Under the pieces are notes generated by a model. That model did no database searches. It was given only the letters and a program-made list of their open reading frames with translations, and had not been told where the DNA came from. From contig NZ_CAMFJS010000002.1 in NCBI RefSeq assembly GCF_945956965.1, forward strand, positions 62,001-126,000: a stretch of DNA of 64,000 bases. The letters run 5' to 3'. A program made the translations under genes and the position numbers. The stretch is from an uncultured Roseateles sp. GTDB lineage: Bacteria > Pseudomonadota > Gammaproteobacteria > Burkholderiales > Burkholderiaceae_C. Of this stretch, positions 9,565-19,437 are shown piece by piece; position 1 is the first letter of the stretch, and every line of letters begins with the position of its first letter.

Positions 9565-11663
9565 ATTCTGCAGCGTTGGCCCTCGGGTTTGACCATTTTT
9601 TGCCCAGGCTTGCAGGAAAAGGCCTGCTCAAACTCAGACATATTGACCACCACACCGTTGACGCGGTAGCGGCCCGGCGAATGCGGGTTGGTCAGCGCTT
9701 GCACCCGCAAGGCTTCGGGCCGGTCATTGCTGCATGCCCATTGCGCGAAGCCGACGAAGAAGCGCTGCTCCGGCGTGAGTCCATCCTGAGGCTGCAGCGT
9801 CAGAGTAGCGGTGTGCGCTTTCCAGGCGCTCATCGCCAGCAACATGCCACCCAGGTCGGCCAGGTCCTCGCCCAGCGTGAGTTTGCTATTGATCTTGATG
9901 TCGTCCACGATGGTGTAGCCGGCGTACTGCTTGGCCACACAGGCGGCGCGCTTGTCAAAGCTGCGGGCGTCTTTGGCGGTCCACCAATCCTTGAGATTGC
10001 CCTGGCCATCGAACTGCCGGCCTTCGTCATCAAAGCCGTGAATCAGCTCATGGCCGATGGTGCCGCCGGTATTGCCGTAGTTGGGCGCATCGTCCATCTT
10101 GGGGTCGAACAGCGGCGGCTGCAGCACGGCGGCCGGGAAGTTCATATCGTTCATCTGCGCGTCGTAATAGGCATTGACCGTGGTGGGCGTCATGCCCCAC
10201 TCCCCACGATCCAGCGGCTTGCCGATCTTGGCCCACTGACGCTGCGCCTCGAAACGATGACCCGCCGCCACATTGGCGTTGAAGTCCTGGCGCAGCACCG
10301 CCAGCGCGTTGTAATCGCGCCAGCGCTCGGGGTAGCCCACCTTGTTGACGATGCTGTGCAGCTTGGCCAGCGCGCGCGTCTTGGTGCCCTGGCTCATCCA
10401 GTCCAGCGCCTGGATGTGCTGGGCCATGGCGGCCTCGATCTGATCGGTCATCTGCTGGGTCTTGGCCTTGAGCTCAGGCGAGAAATTGCGGCTCACGAAT
10501 TCCTGGCCCAGGGCTTCGCCCAGCTGCATGTCCACCAATTCAACACAGCGCTTCCAGCGCGGCTTGAGCTGCGGCACGCCATTGAGCTTGTGGCCGAAGA
10601 AAGCAAAGTCCTGCTGCACCAGATCGCTGGACAGATGAGGCGCCTGACTGCTCAGCAATTGCCAGCGCAGCAGGGTCTTGAGTTCAGCCAAGCTCATGGC
10701 GCGCCACTGCGCATCCAGGGCCTTGAAGAACTTAGGCTCGGTGACGTTATAGGCCTGGGGCGCCTCTTGCACGCCCAGCGCCTGGCGATAAGCCGCCCAG
10801 TCAAAGCCGGGGGTCAGGTCTTGCAGGTCGCGCGCATCCATCTTGTGGGCGGTCTTGTAGGGGTCGCGCTTGTCGACCCGGCTGAGCATGGCGCGCGCCA
10901 GCTTCGTCTCGGCAGCCAGCACCAGGCGCGCGGCTTCACGCGCCTGGGCGGGGCGGTCACCCAAGCGCTCGAACATGGCGGTGATGTGGCTGGCGAACTG
11001 GGCGCGCAGTTCGCGCGATTTGGCGTCGTTCTTCAGGTAGTAGTCGCGGTCCGGCAGGCTGATGCCGCCCGCGAAGGCAAATGCAATCACCTGCGAGGAA
11101 TCCGCAAAGTCCTGGCCCGCGCCGATTTGAAAGAAGAAGCGCGCGTTGTTATTGGCCTGCTGCAGCTGCGCCAACAAGGCCGGCAACTGCTGGCGGCTGC
11201 TCAGGGCCTCGATGCGGGCCAGCCAGGGCTTCAGCGGGGCCAGGCCTTGCCGGTCGATGGCGGATTCGTCCATGCAGGCGGCAAAGTAGTCACCCAGTTT
11301 TTGCTGGTTGGCGCTGCGCGCCGGCTCATCGGCCGCCACAGGCGCAGCCAGCTTGTCCAGAATGCCCCAGAGATAGCGCTGGTTGTCGTCCATCATCTTG
11401 GCGTAGACCGACCAGTGCGCCTGATCGTCCGGCACCGGGTTGCGCTTGATCCAGCCACCGCAGGCGTATTGATAGAAATCCTCACAGGGCTGGGCCTGGG
11501 TATCCATCGCCGTGAGGTCCAGGCTGGGCGTGTAAGGCAGGCTGGCCAGCGGCTGCTGGCTTGGCGCCTGTGCCTGCGCATGGGCCGCCTGCGGGCCGCT
11601 CACGGCCAGCAGCAGGGCCAAGGTGGAGGAGAGCATCAGTGGACGAGGGCGCTTGAGCTTCAT
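9558..11663 (-). CDS. M13 family zinc metallopeptidase (PepO/neprilysin-like)
   Basis: Secreted zinc endopeptidase of about 700 residues. A signal peptide (LALLLAVSGPQAAHAQA) precedes the Peptidase_M13_N domain, which begins near MDTQAQPCEDFYQYACGGW, a family hallmark. The catalytic motif GHELIHGFDDEG supplies the HExxH zinc ligands and GEDLADLGG supplies the third ligand region. Length matches bacterial M13 enzymes. The ATG at 11663 (MKLKRP) is chosen because it places the signal sequence near the N terminus; in-frame TTG and ATG codons lie at 11699 and 11693. It is probably co-transcribed with the downstream substrate-binding protein. Likely role: oligopeptide hydrolysis in the periplasm. 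Confidence 0.94.
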   Translation of the reverse strand: MKLKRPRPLMLSSTLALLLAVSGPQAAHAQAQAPSQQPLASLPYTPSLDLTAMDTQAQPCEDFYQYACGGWIKRNPVPDDQAHWSVYAKMMDDNQRYLWGILDKLAAPVAADEPARSANQQKLGDYFAACMDESAIDRQGLAPLKPWLARIEALSSRQQLPALLAQLQQANNNARFFFQIGAGQDFADSSQVIAFAFAGGISLPDRDYYLKNDAKSRELRAQFASHITAMFERLGDRPAQAREAARLVLAAETKLARAMLSRVDKRDPYKTAHKMDARDLQDLTPGFDWAAYRQALGVQEAPQAYNVTEPKFFKALDAQWRAMSLAELKTLLRWQLLSSQAPHLSSDLVQQDFAFFGHKLNGVPQLKPRWKRCVELVDMQLGEALGQEFVSRNFSPELKAKTQQMTDQIEAAMAQHIQALDWMSQGTKTRALAKLHSIVNKVGYPERWRDYNALAVLRQDFNANVAAGHRFEAQRQWAKIGKPLDRGEWGMTPTTVNAYYDAQMNDMNFPAAVLQPPLFDPKMDDAPNYGNTGGTIGHELIHGFDDEGRQFDGQGNLKDWWTAKDARSFDKRAACVAKQYAGYTIVDDIKINSKLTLGEDLADLGGMLLAMSAWKAHTATLTLQPQDGLTPEQRFFVGFAQWACSNDRPEALRVQALTNPHSPGRYRVNGVVVNMSEFEQAFSCKPGQKMVKPEGQRCRIW

Positions 11664-11756
11664 GGCGGATTGGGTGGCAACAGAGCCGGCCATTCTCAAG
11701 CATTTACAAGCTCGCGAGATAATGCGCGCTCGCCCCTGCGGGGCCTCACCGGAGCC

Positions 11757-12353
11757 ATGCCAGAGCCAATGCCAAGCCCCCAGATGTCAACGCATCGAAT
11801 TTTCCGACTCACACTGTGCGCTTTGTGCGCCAGTGCAGCAGCCCTGTTGGCGGGCTGCGGCATCACCGGCGGCGCCGCGCCGCGCAAGGCCTCGGTTTAC
11901 CAGAGCGAACGCTTCCAGTCGGATGAAACCTTCTCGCGCTTGTTCGATGGTTCGGTGGACGAGATTTGCGAGGCCGCACGCCGCACCCTGCTGAGCCAGG
12001 GCTATGTGATCACCAGCGCGCCGGGCGGCAGCGTCACGGGGCGCAAACGCTTCCAGCCCGACGGCGAAGTGCATGTGGAAATCACCTTCAATGTGGTGTG
12101 CGTGCCCGATGGCCGCAATGACCAGATCACCACCGCCTATGTCTCGGCCCAGCAGGACCGCTACGCGCTGAAGAAGAATCCGAACTCGGCCAGCCTGGGC
12201 GTCAGCGCGGTGGGTTCAATCTCGGTGCCGCTGTCGTCCTCGGACGACTCGCTGGTCAAGGTCGCCTCGGAAACCATTCCCGCCGGCACCTTCTACGACC
12301 GCTTTTTCACGCTGATGCAAAAGCTGGCCTACGAGCGCGCCGCGGACAAATAG
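11757..12353 (+). CDS. DUF2242 lipoprotein
   Basis: Lipoprotein of about 190-198 residues: a hydrophobic segment ends in the lipobox ALLAGCG, with Cys as the lipidation site. The body (FDGSVDEICEAARRTLLSQGYVI, read as two segments, then VTGRKRFQP and an extended beta-rich region) matches the DUF2242 family. Function is unknown. Starts at 11757, 11769 or 11784 are all in frame; the last gives the most typical signal peptide, but no start has a well-placed ribosome site. It is divergent from the M13 peptidase and convergent with ccmI. Confidence 0.8.
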   Translation: MPEPMPSPQMSTHRIFRLTLCALCASAAALLAGCGITGGAAPRKASVYQSERFQSDETFSRLFDGSVDEICEAARRTLLSQGYVITSAPGGSVTGRKRFQPDGEVHVEITFNVVCVPDGRNDQITTAYVSAQQDRYALKKNPNSASLGVSAVGSISVPLSSSDDSLVKVASETIPAGTFYDRFFTLMQKLAYERAADK

Positions 12354-12473
12354 ACGCAAGACTGAGGTGCCAGGCCTTGCCAAAGGGTCTGGCCAGCAAG
12401 ACCCGGCTTTGAGGTTCGATCAGCCTGAGATCGGCGTTATGGCTGAGATTCGCGCGAATCGCGCGAATTGCAA

Positions 12474-13691
12474 TCAGGGCTTGATCTGCTCATTGATCTG
12501 CACCTGCACATCGTGCGCCCCCAGCGCCACCACCCCGCTCAGGCCCTGCAAATCGCCTGGCTTGGGCAGCGCCTCACCGCTCTTGCTGATGCGTGCGCCG
12601 ATCAGCACTTGCGGTGCCGAAGACAGGCGCGCCGCCGGGCTCATGGCCAAGCTGTCGTCCAGCGTGAAAGACAAGGGCAGCTCGCTGGCCTTCTTGCGCA
12701 GAATCGCCAGCGGCATGCGCGAGCCACCGGGCGCGCGGGCAAAAACAAACAAGGTGTCGTTCGGGCTCAGCTGCGCCTTCAAGGCCGGGGCGATATCGAC
12801 CCGGCCGCTGATGCTGACCCCCGCCATCGCGGCACCGGCCTTTGGCTGTGTAGGGGCTGCAGGCACTACCTCGGCCGGCGCCGCTGGCGCGCTTGTTGTC
12901 GCCGGCCCGGCCAGCGGCGGCAGGCCGGCACGCTGACGCGCCTCAGCCAAGGCCCCCTGCAATTGCCGCGCCGTATTGCCGGCGGGGTCACTGGCTTGTA
13001 GCGCTCGCTCCCAGTAGTCGGCGGCGGCTTTGAACTCATTGCGATCAAAAGCGATCGTGCCGGCCAGGGACAAGGCCTTGACGTTGCGGCCATCCAGGCG
13101 CAGCGCCTGTTGCACCAGCTGCTCGGGCTCACCGCTGAGCTGGCCTTGGCGGGCCGTGGCCAGGCCGTCGGCGTAATCGGCCAGGGCTTGTGCGTCCTTG
13201 GGCAGCAGCTCCACCACTTTCTTGTATGCCGGCACGGCCTCCTCATGCCGCCCGCGCACGGTGTAGGAGCGCGCCAACATGGCCCAGCCTTGCGCATCAT
13301 CGGGATTGGCCTGGAGCTTGTCGGCCAGGCGCTTGAGCATGGCCTCGATTTGCGCGTCCTCGACATGGCCGCTTGCGTCCTGCGCGGCGGCAGCAGACGG
13401 GGTTTCACCAGGGCCGGTACGCAGGCCTTCGAAATTGCCACGCCAGGCGTAGCCGGCAGCCCCAAAGACCAGCACAAAGGCGGTGATGCCCAGCAGCAAA
13501 CGCGCCGAAGGCAACGCAGCGTTGGCCGGGCCGGGCTTGGCGCGCAAGACGAGTTCGAGCAATTCATGTTCCAGCTGATCGCGCTTGGCGCGCGCGGCAT
13601 CGCCGCTCAGCACGCCTTGCTTGAACAGCTCATCCAGCTGCGCCAGCTGGCGCTTGAGCTCATCGATTCGCAGGGGGGCTGTGTTCGTCAT
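12474..13691 (-). CDS. ccmI: Cytochrome c biogenesis protein CcmI
   Basis: Last gene of the ccm operon, about 405 residues. The N-terminal part has the CcmI coiled-coil region (RIDELKRQLAQLDELFKQG) and a transmembrane helix, then TPR repeats (AQGWAMLARSYTVRG, HEEAVPAYKKVVELLP) that hold apocytochrome c for heme ligation, and a C-terminal beta-rich region (VSISGRVDIAPAL) of the kind found in beta-proteobacterial CcmI. The ATG at 13691 overlaps ccmH by 32 nt and gives the family N terminus; the 17 codons upstream in the same frame look unrelated. Confidence 0.93.
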   Translation of the reverse strand: MTNTAPLRIDELKRQLAQLDELFKQGVLSGDAARAKRDQLEHELLELVLRAKPGPANAALPSARLLLGITAFVLVFGAAGYAWRGNFEGLRTGPGETPSAAAAQDASGHVEDAQIEAMLKRLADKLQANPDDAQGWAMLARSYTVRGRHEEAVPAYKKVVELLPKDAQALADYADGLATARQGQLSGEPEQLVQQALRLDGRNVKALSLAGTIAFDRNEFKAAADYWERALQASDPAGNTARQLQGALAEARQRAGLPPLAGPATTSAPAAPAEVVPAAPTQPKAGAAMAGVSISGRVDIAPALKAQLSPNDTLFVFARAPGGSRMPLAILRKKASELPLSFTLDDSLAMSPAARLSSAPQVLIGARISKSGEALPKPGDLQGLSGVVALGAHDVQVQINEQIKP

Positions 13692-14145
13692 GGGCACCAT
13701 CCGCAGGGTCGGATTGATTGGGGTTGTCATCGTCCGGCTCAAAAGCGTCGGGGCTCATGCGTTGGCGTTGCCGCAGCACCGCGTACAAGCCCAGCAAGGC
13801 CAGCAGCAGCAGCAGCGGCGGGCCGGCCCACAGCAGGGCCGTGCTGGCCTTGAACGGCGGCTTGTAGAGCACGAAGTCGCCGTAGCGCTCGCTCATGAAG
13901 CTGCGCACCTGCTCATCCGTCATGCCGCGTTCCAGCATTTCGCGGATCTGCTGGCGCAAGTCTTCGGCCAGGCCGGAGTGCGAATCGGCAATGGTCTGGT
14001 TCTGGCACACCAGGCAACGCAACTCGGCCGCCAGCACCATCATGCGGGCCTCGATGGCGGGGTTCTGCGCCACCGGCTGGGCCTCTTTGGCTTGAGCCGG
14101 GCCAAAGCAAAGCAGGGCCAGTAAAAACACAATGGTCTTAAACAT
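13660..14145 (-). CDS. ccmH: Cytochrome c biogenesis protein CcmH
   Basis: Membrane-anchored periplasmic thiol oxidoreductase of 161 residues. A signal sequence is followed by the redox motif LRCLVCQNQ (LRCxxC), which reduces apocytochrome CXXCH cysteines, then LRQQIREMLERGMTDEQ and YGDFVLYKPPF, both typical of CcmH, and one C-terminal membrane helix. It overlaps ccmG by 8 nt and ccmI by about 32 nt, implying translational coupling. In this operon ccmH and ccmI are separate genes, unlike the fused E. coli CcmH. Confidence 0.96.
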   Translation of the reverse strand: MFKTIVFLLALLCFGPAQAKEAQPVAQNPAIEARMMVLAAELRCLVCQNQTIADSHSGLAEDLRQQIREMLERGMTDEQVRSFMSERYGDFVLYKPPFKASTALLWAGPPLLLLLALLGLYAVLRQRQRMSPDAFEPDDDNPNQSDPADGAHDEHSPPANR

Positions 14146-14662
14146 TGAGCTGCCTCAGCAAGGGGGCAATGGTGTCGCGCAGCAGCTCGGGCGTGAGCGG
14201 GCCGATGTGCTTGTAGCGGATGGTGCCGCTGCGGTCGATCACAAAGGTTTCGGGCACGCCGTAGACGCCGTAGTCAATGCCGATGCGGCCATCGGGGTCG
14301 TACAGCGAATCGGTGTAGGGGTTGCCCAGCTGACGCAGCCAGGCTTGGCCGGCGACTCGCTCATCCTTGTAATTGAGGCCGTAGATGGGCACCTGGGCCT
14401 GGCGCGCAAAGGCCAGCAAGGCGGGGTGCTCGTCTCGGCAGGCGGCGCACCAAGAGGCCCAGACATTGAGCATCCAGACCTGACCCAGCAAGTCTTGCTT
14501 GCTGATGCGCTGCTCGGGCTTGTGCAACGAGGGGGCGCTGAAGCCGGGTGCGGGCTTGTTGATCAGAGGCGAGGGCACCTCACGCGGATCCAGGCGCAGG
14601 CCCACGGCCAAAAAACCCGCCAGCACGAGGAACAAGGCCAGGGGCAGCAAATAGCGGTTCAT
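14138..14662 (-). CDS. ccmG: Thiol:disulfide interchange protein CcmG (DsbE)
   Basis: Membrane-tethered thioredoxin-like reductase of 174 residues. One N-terminal membrane anchor precedes a TlpA-like fold with the active site WASWCAACRDEHP. It keeps apocytochrome cysteines reduced together with CcmH. The characteristic GVYGVPETFVID segment, containing the cis-proline, is intact. The start overlaps the ccmF stop (ATGA type). Confidence 0.96.
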   Translation of the reverse strand: MNRYLLPLALFLVLAGFLAVGLRLDPREVPSPLINKPAPGFSAPSLHKPEQRISKQDLLGQVWMLNVWASWCAACRDEHPALLAFARQAQVPIYGLNYKDERVAGQAWLRQLGNPYTDSLYDPDGRIGIDYGVYGVPETFVIDRSGTIRYKHIGPLTPELLRDTIAPLLRQLNV

Positions 14663-16668
14663 GCCGGCTGCTCCGATTTAGCATCGACTTGGGCGCCGGG
14701 CTGGGCGACCGCCTCAGTCACTGGCAGCGGCTTGCGCTGCCGATAGCGCCGGTCGCTCAGGGCCAGCACGCCGCCCAACATCATGATCAGGCAGCCGGCC
14801 CAAATCCAGACGATGAAGGGCTTGTACTGAACCCGCAGCACCCACTCACCGCTCGGCAGGCGCTCGCCCATCGAGATGTAGATATCGCGCAGGGCATTGC
14901 TATCCACCGCCGCTTCGGTCATGGGGTTTTGCTGCACCCGGTAGATGCGCTTTTCGGGATGGAGCGTGGCGATCCATCGCCCCTCGCGGCTGACTTCCAG
15001 CGTGGCACGCGCAGCGATGTAATTAGGCCCCGCCACATCGCGCACATCGCGTAGACGAACCACATAACCCGCTAATTCAGTGGTGCCGCCGGGGCCCATC
15101 TTGACGTCGCGTTCGGTCTCGTAGGTTTTCACCATCGCCACACCAAACGCAAAAGCCGCCACGCCCAGATGCGCCACCAACATGCCCCACATGGCCAGGG
15201 GAATCTGGCGCCCACGCGCCGGCACTTGGGCCAGGCGAGCGCCGTTAGGCAGCAGGCGCTGGCGCAGGTCCACCCACTGCGTCGCCACGATCCAGAAAGC
15301 CATGGTGAGGCCGCCCGTGGTGGCCAGGCTGATGTGTCCGGCCAAAGCGCCAGTGGCCAGCGCCGCCGCCAGCGCGCCCACCAAAGGCCAGTGCAAGCGG
15401 CGCAGCAAGGCGGCGGGCTCGTCGTTCTTCCAGCGCGTCAGCGGGCCCATGCCCAGCACCAACACCAAGGGCGCCATCAAGAGGCCAAACACCGTATCGA
15501 AGTAGGGCGCACCCACGGAGATCTTGCCCAGGCCCATGGCATCCAGAAACAGCGGATACAGCGTGCCCAGCAGCACGGCCGCGCAGGCCACTGCCAACAT
15601 CATGTTGTTGACCAGCAGCAGGGACTCGCGCGAGAACATGCCAAAGCGCTGGCCCAGGCCCACCTTGGGCGCGCGCCAGGCAAACAGCAGCAACGAGCTG
15701 CCAATCACCAACACCAGGAATGAGAGGATGAACAGGCCACGGCGCGGGTCGGTGGCAAAAGCATGCACCGAAGACAGCACGCCCGAGCGAACAAGGAAAG
15801 TGCCCAGCAGCGAGAGCGAAAAAGCCAGCAGCGCCAGCAACACCGTCCACACCTTGAAGCCGCCGCGCTTCTCGGTCACCGCCAGCGAATGGATCAACGC
15901 CGTGCCGATCAACCAGGGCATGAAGGACGCGTTCTCGACCGGGTCCCAGAACCACCAGCCACCCCAGCCCAGCTCGTTATAGGCCCACCAACTGCCCAGA
16001 CCGATGCCGAAGGTGAGGAAGACCCAGGCCATGGTGGTCCAAGGCCGCGTCCAGCGCGCCCAGGCCGCATCAAGATTACCGCCCAGCAGGGCCGCCGTGG
16101 CAAAAGCGTAGGCCACGGAAAAGCCCACATAACCCATATAAAGCATGGGCGGGTGGATCACCATGCCGGGGTCTTGCAGCAAGGGGTTGAGGTCGCGCCC
16201 ATCCAGCGCCGCGGGCAGCAGGCGATCGAAGGGATTGGAGGTGGCCAGCATGAAGAGCAAAAAGCCCGCCGCCACCAGGCCCAGCACCGCCAGGATGCGG
16301 GCGATGAAGTCGGCCGGCAGGCGCTGGCTGAAGGCCGCCACGGCCACGCTCCAGACATTGAGCATCAGCACCCACAGCAGCAACGAGCCCTCATGCCCAC
16401 CCCACACCGCCGCGATGCGGTAGGGCAAGGGCAGGGCCGAATTGGAATTGGCCGCCACATACAGCACCGAGAAATCGTTGCGCACAAACGAGGCCGTCAG
16501 GCAGGCAAAGGCGCCCAGCACCAAGAGCGCTTGCAGCACGGTGGCGGGCCGCGCCAGCGCCATCCAGTCCGCCCGGCCGGTTTGCGCGCCGGCCAGGGGC
16601 AGTACGCCCTGAACCAGGGCCACGGCCAGGGCCAGCAGCAGCAAGAAATGGCCCAGTTCGGGGATCAT
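14659..16668 (-). CDS. ccmF: Heme lyase subunit CcmF
   Basis: Large polytopic membrane protein of 669 residues that ligates heme to apocytochrome c together with CcmH/CcmI. The tryptophan-rich WWD-type motif is clear: [20 protein letters not shown] followed by [12 protein letters not shown]. Conserved heme-coordinating histidines occur in [12 protein letters not shown] and [14 protein letters not shown]. The C-terminal periplasmic domain contains [19 protein letters not shown]. Length matches the family. It overlaps ccmE by 4 nt. Confidence 0.97.
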   Translation of the reverse strand: MIPELGHFLLLLALAVALVQGVLPLAGAQTGRADWMALARPATVLQALLVLGAFACLTASFVRNDFSVLYVAANSNSALPLPYRIAAVWGGHEGSLLLWVLMLNVWSVAVAAFSQRLPADFIARILAVLGLVAAGFLLFMLATSNPFDRLLPAALDGRDLNPLLQDPGMVIHPPMLYMGYVGFSVAYAFATAALLGGNLDAAWARWTRPWTTMAWVFLTFGIGLGSWWAYNELGWGGWWFWDPVENASFMPWLIGTALIHSLAVTEKRGGFKVWTVLLALLAFSLSLLGTFLVRSGVLSSVHAFATDPRRGLFILSFLVLVIGSSLLLFAWRAPKVGLGQRFGMFSRESLLLVNNMMLAVACAAVLLGTLYPLFLDAMGLGKISVGAPYFDTVFGLLMAPLVLVLGMGPLTRWKNDEPAALLRRLHWPLVGALAAALATGALAGHISLATTGGLTMAFWIVATQWVDLRQRLLPNGARLAQVPARGRQIPLAMWGMLVAHLGVAAFAFGVAMVKTYETERDVKMGPGGTTELAGYVVRLRDVRDVAGPNYIAARATLEVSREGRWIATLHPEKRIYRVQQNPMTEAAVDSNALRDIYISMGERLPSGEWVLRVQYKPFIVWIWAGCLIMMLGGVLALSDRRYRQRKPLPVTEAVAQPGAQVDAKSEQPA

Positions 16669-17135
16669 GGCCTGGCTCCTTCAGCCAGGGTGCCGGCGGC
16701 GTTCTTCTGTGCTTTGGCGGCGCGCTGCAAGGCGTCGGCCGCTTCGGGCGGCATATAGTTTTCATCGTGTTTGGCCAGCACCTCGCGGGCCACAAACACA
16801 CCCTCGGCATTGAGCTGGCCCTGCGCCACCACGCCCTTACCTTCCTTGAACAGATCGGGCAAGACGCCCTGGTAGCGCACCGGCATGGCCTTGACCGTGT
16901 CCGTGACCATGAAGTTCACCGTCACGCCGTCACGCACCACGCTGCCGGCCTGCACCAGGCCGCCGACGCGAAAAGTCCGTGCCTGCGGTGCCTCTTTGGC
17001 CGCCACCTGGGTGGGCGTGTAGAAGAAGACCAGATTGCTGTTGAAGGCATTCAGCACCAGGGCTGCGGCCAGGCCCAGCAAGGCCAGGCCGCCCACCACG
17101 ATGGCGGCGCGCTTGTGACGGGGCTTGAGCGTCAT
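16665..17135 (-). CDS. ccmE: Periplasmic heme chaperone CcmE
   Basis: Heme chaperone of 156 residues with an N-terminal membrane anchor and an OB-fold. The covalent heme-binding His lies in [13 protein letters not shown], matching the LAKHDE motif of E. coli CcmE. The fold has [18 protein letters not shown] and [20 protein letters not shown] segments typical of the family. Its start codon overlaps the ccmD stop (ATGA). Confidence 0.96.
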   Translation of the reverse strand: MTLKPRHKRAAIVVGGLALLGLAAALVLNAFNSNLVFFYTPTQVAAKEAPQARTFRVGGLVQAGSVVRDGVTVNFMVTDTVKAMPVRYQGVLPDLFKEGKGVVAQGQLNAEGVFVAREVLAKHDENYMPPEAADALQRAAKAQKNAAGTLAEGARP

Positions 17136-17299
17136 GCCAGATCCTCCAGCGGCTCAGCCTGCAGGGCGCGGGCATGGCGGCGGGCGCTCAGACGCGCTTC
17201 CAGCGCCATCAGCAGCAAGCAGGCGCCGTAAGCGCCCCAGACATAAAGGCCGTAACCGCCCATGTGCAGAAAGTCGTCAAACGAATTCCAGACCGTCAT
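17132..17299 (-). CDS. ccmD: Heme exporter protein CcmD
   Basis: Very small membrane protein of 55 residues, easy to miss. It reads [20 protein letters not shown] then [17 protein letters not shown] and a basic, Arg/Ala-rich tail: one TM helix, as in CcmD, which helps release holo-CcmE from the CcmABC complex. Two in-frame ATGs exist: 17305, overlapping the ccmC stop as ATGA, and 17299. A GGGGA ends immediately before the first but 6 nt before the second, so ribosome-site spacing favours 17299. The stop overlaps the ccmE start. Confidence 0.92.
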   Translation of the reverse strand: MTVWNSFDDFLHMGGYGLYVWGAYGACLLLMALEARLSARRHARALQAEPLEDLA

Positions 17300-17301
17300 C
17301 G

Positions 17302-18090
17302 TCATTCCCCGCTCTTCTTGGCCGCTTTGAGTTCACGCACCCACTCGGCCTCGCATTCTTGTTCCAGCACGATGGCGCGGGCGCGCATCCACACCACGGC
17401 AAAGCTGTAGGCCCAGAAGCACAGCGTCATCAGCAGCATGGCCAGCAGCATGGTGTGGGCCATCTTGGGCGCGGCCGTCATGCTGATGGTGGCGCCCTGG
17501 TGCAAGGTGTTCCACCAACGCACCGAGAAGTAAATGATCGGGATATTCACTGCCCCCACCAGGGCCAGCAGCGCGCCGGCATTGGCGGCGCGGCGCTCAT
17601 CATCAATCGCCTCGGTCAGGGCGATATAGCCGAGGTAGAGCAGCAAGAGGATGAACTCCGAGCTGAGCCGCGCATCCCACACCCACCAGGCCCCCCAGGT
17701 GGGCTTGCCCCACAGCGCGCCGGTCCACAGCGCCAGCACGGTGAATAACGCGCCGGTGGGCGCCAAGGCGCGGGCGTACATCGAGGCCATGCGGGCGTTC
17801 AGCATCCAGCCCCAGGCGGCCGATGCCGCCAGCACCAGGTAGATCAGCATGGACATCCAGGCCGCAGGCACATGGACAAAGATGATGCGGTAGGCCTCGC
17901 CCTGCTGAAAATCAGTGGGTGCGATGGCAAAGCCCACCCACAGGCCGGCCAGACCCAGCAACAAGGCCAGAGCCCAGAACCAGGGGATGCAGCGGCCCGC
18001 CAGCGGATAAAAGCGCGAGGGCGCGGCCAAAGTGCTCCAGCGCCAGCGCGCTTGTGGCGCCGCACGCAAGGGGGCGGTGGGTGAATTCAT
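17302..18090 (-). CDS. ccmC: Heme handling protein CcmC
   Basis: Six-TM membrane protein of 262 residues that transfers heme to CcmE. The WWD motif reads WGKPTWGAWWVWDARLSSEF, and the flanking conserved His lies in IIFVHVPAAWMSM. The start chosen is the ATG at 18090 (MNSPTA), four nucleotides after the ccmB stop; the frame is open further upstream but would lie inside ccmB without family resemblance. It overlaps ccmD. Confidence 0.95.
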   Translation of the reverse strand: MNSPTAPLRAAPQARWRWSTLAAPSRFYPLAGRCIPWFWALALLLGLAGLWVGFAIAPTDFQQGEAYRIIFVHVPAAWMSMLIYLVLAASAAWGWMLNARMASMYARALAPTGALFTVLALWTGALWGKPTWGAWWVWDARLSSEFILLLLYLGYIALTEAIDDERRAANAGALLALVGAVNIPIIYFSVRWWNTLHQGATISMTAAPKMAHTMLLAMLLMTLCFWAYSFAVVWMRARAIVLEQECEAEWVRELKAAKKSGE

Positions 18091-18094
18091 GGCA

Positions 18095-18772
18095 TCAGTC
18101 CAGTGCGATTCGCAAGGCCGCGGCGGTGGCCGGCGGCGCGCCCAACAAGGTGAGGATAAGCAGGGCGCCCAGCAGCGAGAGATGTGCTTGTGCCTGTTCC
18201 GGCATGCCGGCTTCCACCGCGCCGACGGCACCGATGCCGAAGATCAGCGCCGGAATCGTCAGCGGCAGCACCAACAAAAACACCAGCGCGGCGCCGCTGC
18301 GCAGCCCCAGCGTCAAGGCCGAGCCCAGCGCACCCAGCAGGCTGAGGATGGGCGTGCCCAGCAAGAGGCTCAGGCTCAGCATGGCTATTTCGGCGCCCCC
18401 CATGCCGAAGAGCAAACCCAGCACGGGCGCGGCCAGCACCAAGCTCAGTCCAGAAGACAGCCAATGCGCCAACACCTTGCCCCACACCACGCCCAGCAAG
18501 CTGCGTGGTGACAACAACATCTGCTCCAAAGAGCCGTCTTGCAAATCGCTGTTGAACATCTGCGTCACCGACAGCATCGCCGACAAGAGCGCGCACACCC
18601 ACACCACGCCAGGCCCGATCTGTCGCAAGGTTTGCGGCTCTGGCCCAACGCCAAAGGGGAATAGGCCGGCCGCCACGATGAAGAAACCCAAGGGCAGCAA
18701 GGCCTCGACCCGGCGCCGCTGCACCAGCTTCAAATCGCGGCGCAGCAGCGCCAGCAGCAAGCGCCCGCTCAT
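18095..18772 (-). CDS. ccmB: Heme exporter permease CcmB
   Basis: Inner-membrane permease of about 225 residues, partner of CcmA in the ABC complex that drives heme release from CcmE. The start ATG at 18772 overlaps the ccmA stop (ATGA). Conserved CcmB segments are visible: LLRRDLKLVQRR, FPFGVGPEP, LGVVWGKVLAHWLSSGL and a chain of hydrophobic helices. Length matches E. coli CcmB (220). Confidence 0.95.
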   Translation of the reverse strand: MSGRLLLALLRRDLKLVQRRRVEALLPLGFFIVAAGLFPFGVGPEPQTLRQIGPGVVWVCALLSAMLSVTQMFNSDLQDGSLEQMLLSPRSLLGVVWGKVLAHWLSSGLSLVLAAPVLGLLFGMGGAEIAMLSLSLLLGTPILSLLGALGSALTLGLRSGAALVFLLVLPLTIPALIFGIGAVGAVEAGMPEQAQAHLSLLGALLILTLLGAPPATAAALRIALD

Positions 18773-19437
18773 GCGGCGCGCCACGCTTCGAGATCAAGCT
18801 CATGGGCGTCTTTCAGATCAATCGCCTGGTGGCTGGTCAGCAGGGCCGCACCACCACGGGCGGCGTGCTCGCTAATCAGTTGCTGCAACAAGGCCATGCT
18901 GTCGGCATCCAAGGCATCAAAAGGTTCGTCCAGCAGCCAGACGCGCACGTCATCATCCAGCGCCAGACGCGCCAGCGCACCGCGCCGCCGCTGGCCTTGC
19001 GACAAGGTGCGCACGGGTGCAGCGGCACGGGTGGCCAGGCCCAGGCGCTGCAGGGCTTGGCCGGCACGGGACTCGGGGCGATCCAGACCGGCCAACTCGG
19101 CCAGAAAGGCCAGCGCTTCCAATAAGGTCAGGTCGTCTTTCAGGCCATTGCTGTGGCCGATGTAAATCAGCGGGCTGCTCGCCTGCTTTGACTCGCTTTG
19201 TGAAGCTGCGGCTGGCCTCATCACCCGCCCTTCGGTGGCCGCAGACAGGCCGGCCAAGATGCGCAGCAAGCTGGTCTTGCCACTGCCATTGCGGCCGCGC
19301 AGCCAGGTCACGCTGCCGGCCTGCAATTGCAAATCCAAGCCGCTGAACAGCAGTCGGCGCCCGCGTCGGCAGGCCAGACCTTCGGCTTGGAGCAAGTTGA
19401 CCGGTGGCGGCATGGGGCAGTCCATGGGCGGGGTCAT
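18769..19437 (-). CDS. ccmA: Heme exporter ATPase CcmA
   Basis: ABC ATPase of about 222 residues, first gene of the ccm operon. Walker A is GRNGSGKTS, the signature is LSQGQRRR and Walker B is VWLLDEPFDAL; YIGHSNGLKDDLT is a CcmA-typical Q-loop region. It powers chemistry in the CcmABCDE complex rather than heme export as such (known of the system). Alternative in-frame ATGs are at 19425 and 19413 and none has a good ribosome site. The promoter for the nine-gene operon should lie in 19438-19785. Confidence 0.94.
   Translation of the reverse strand: MTPPMDCPMPPPVNLLQAEGLACRRGRRLLFSGLDLQLQAGSVTWLRGRNGSGKTSLLRILAGLSAATEGRVMRPAAASQSESKQASSPLIYIGHSNGLKDDLTLLEALAFLAELAGLDRPESRAGQALQRLGLATRAAAPVRTLSQGQRRRGALARLALDDDVRVWLLDEPFDALDADSMALLQQLISEHAARGGAALLTSHQAIDLKDAHELDLEAWRAA

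Noticed and set aside
9576-11756. Long N-terminal extension in frame with the DUF2242 lipoprotein
   Set aside because: This part is antisense to the M13 peptidase. The real gene starts near 11757-11784 with a lipoprotein signal.
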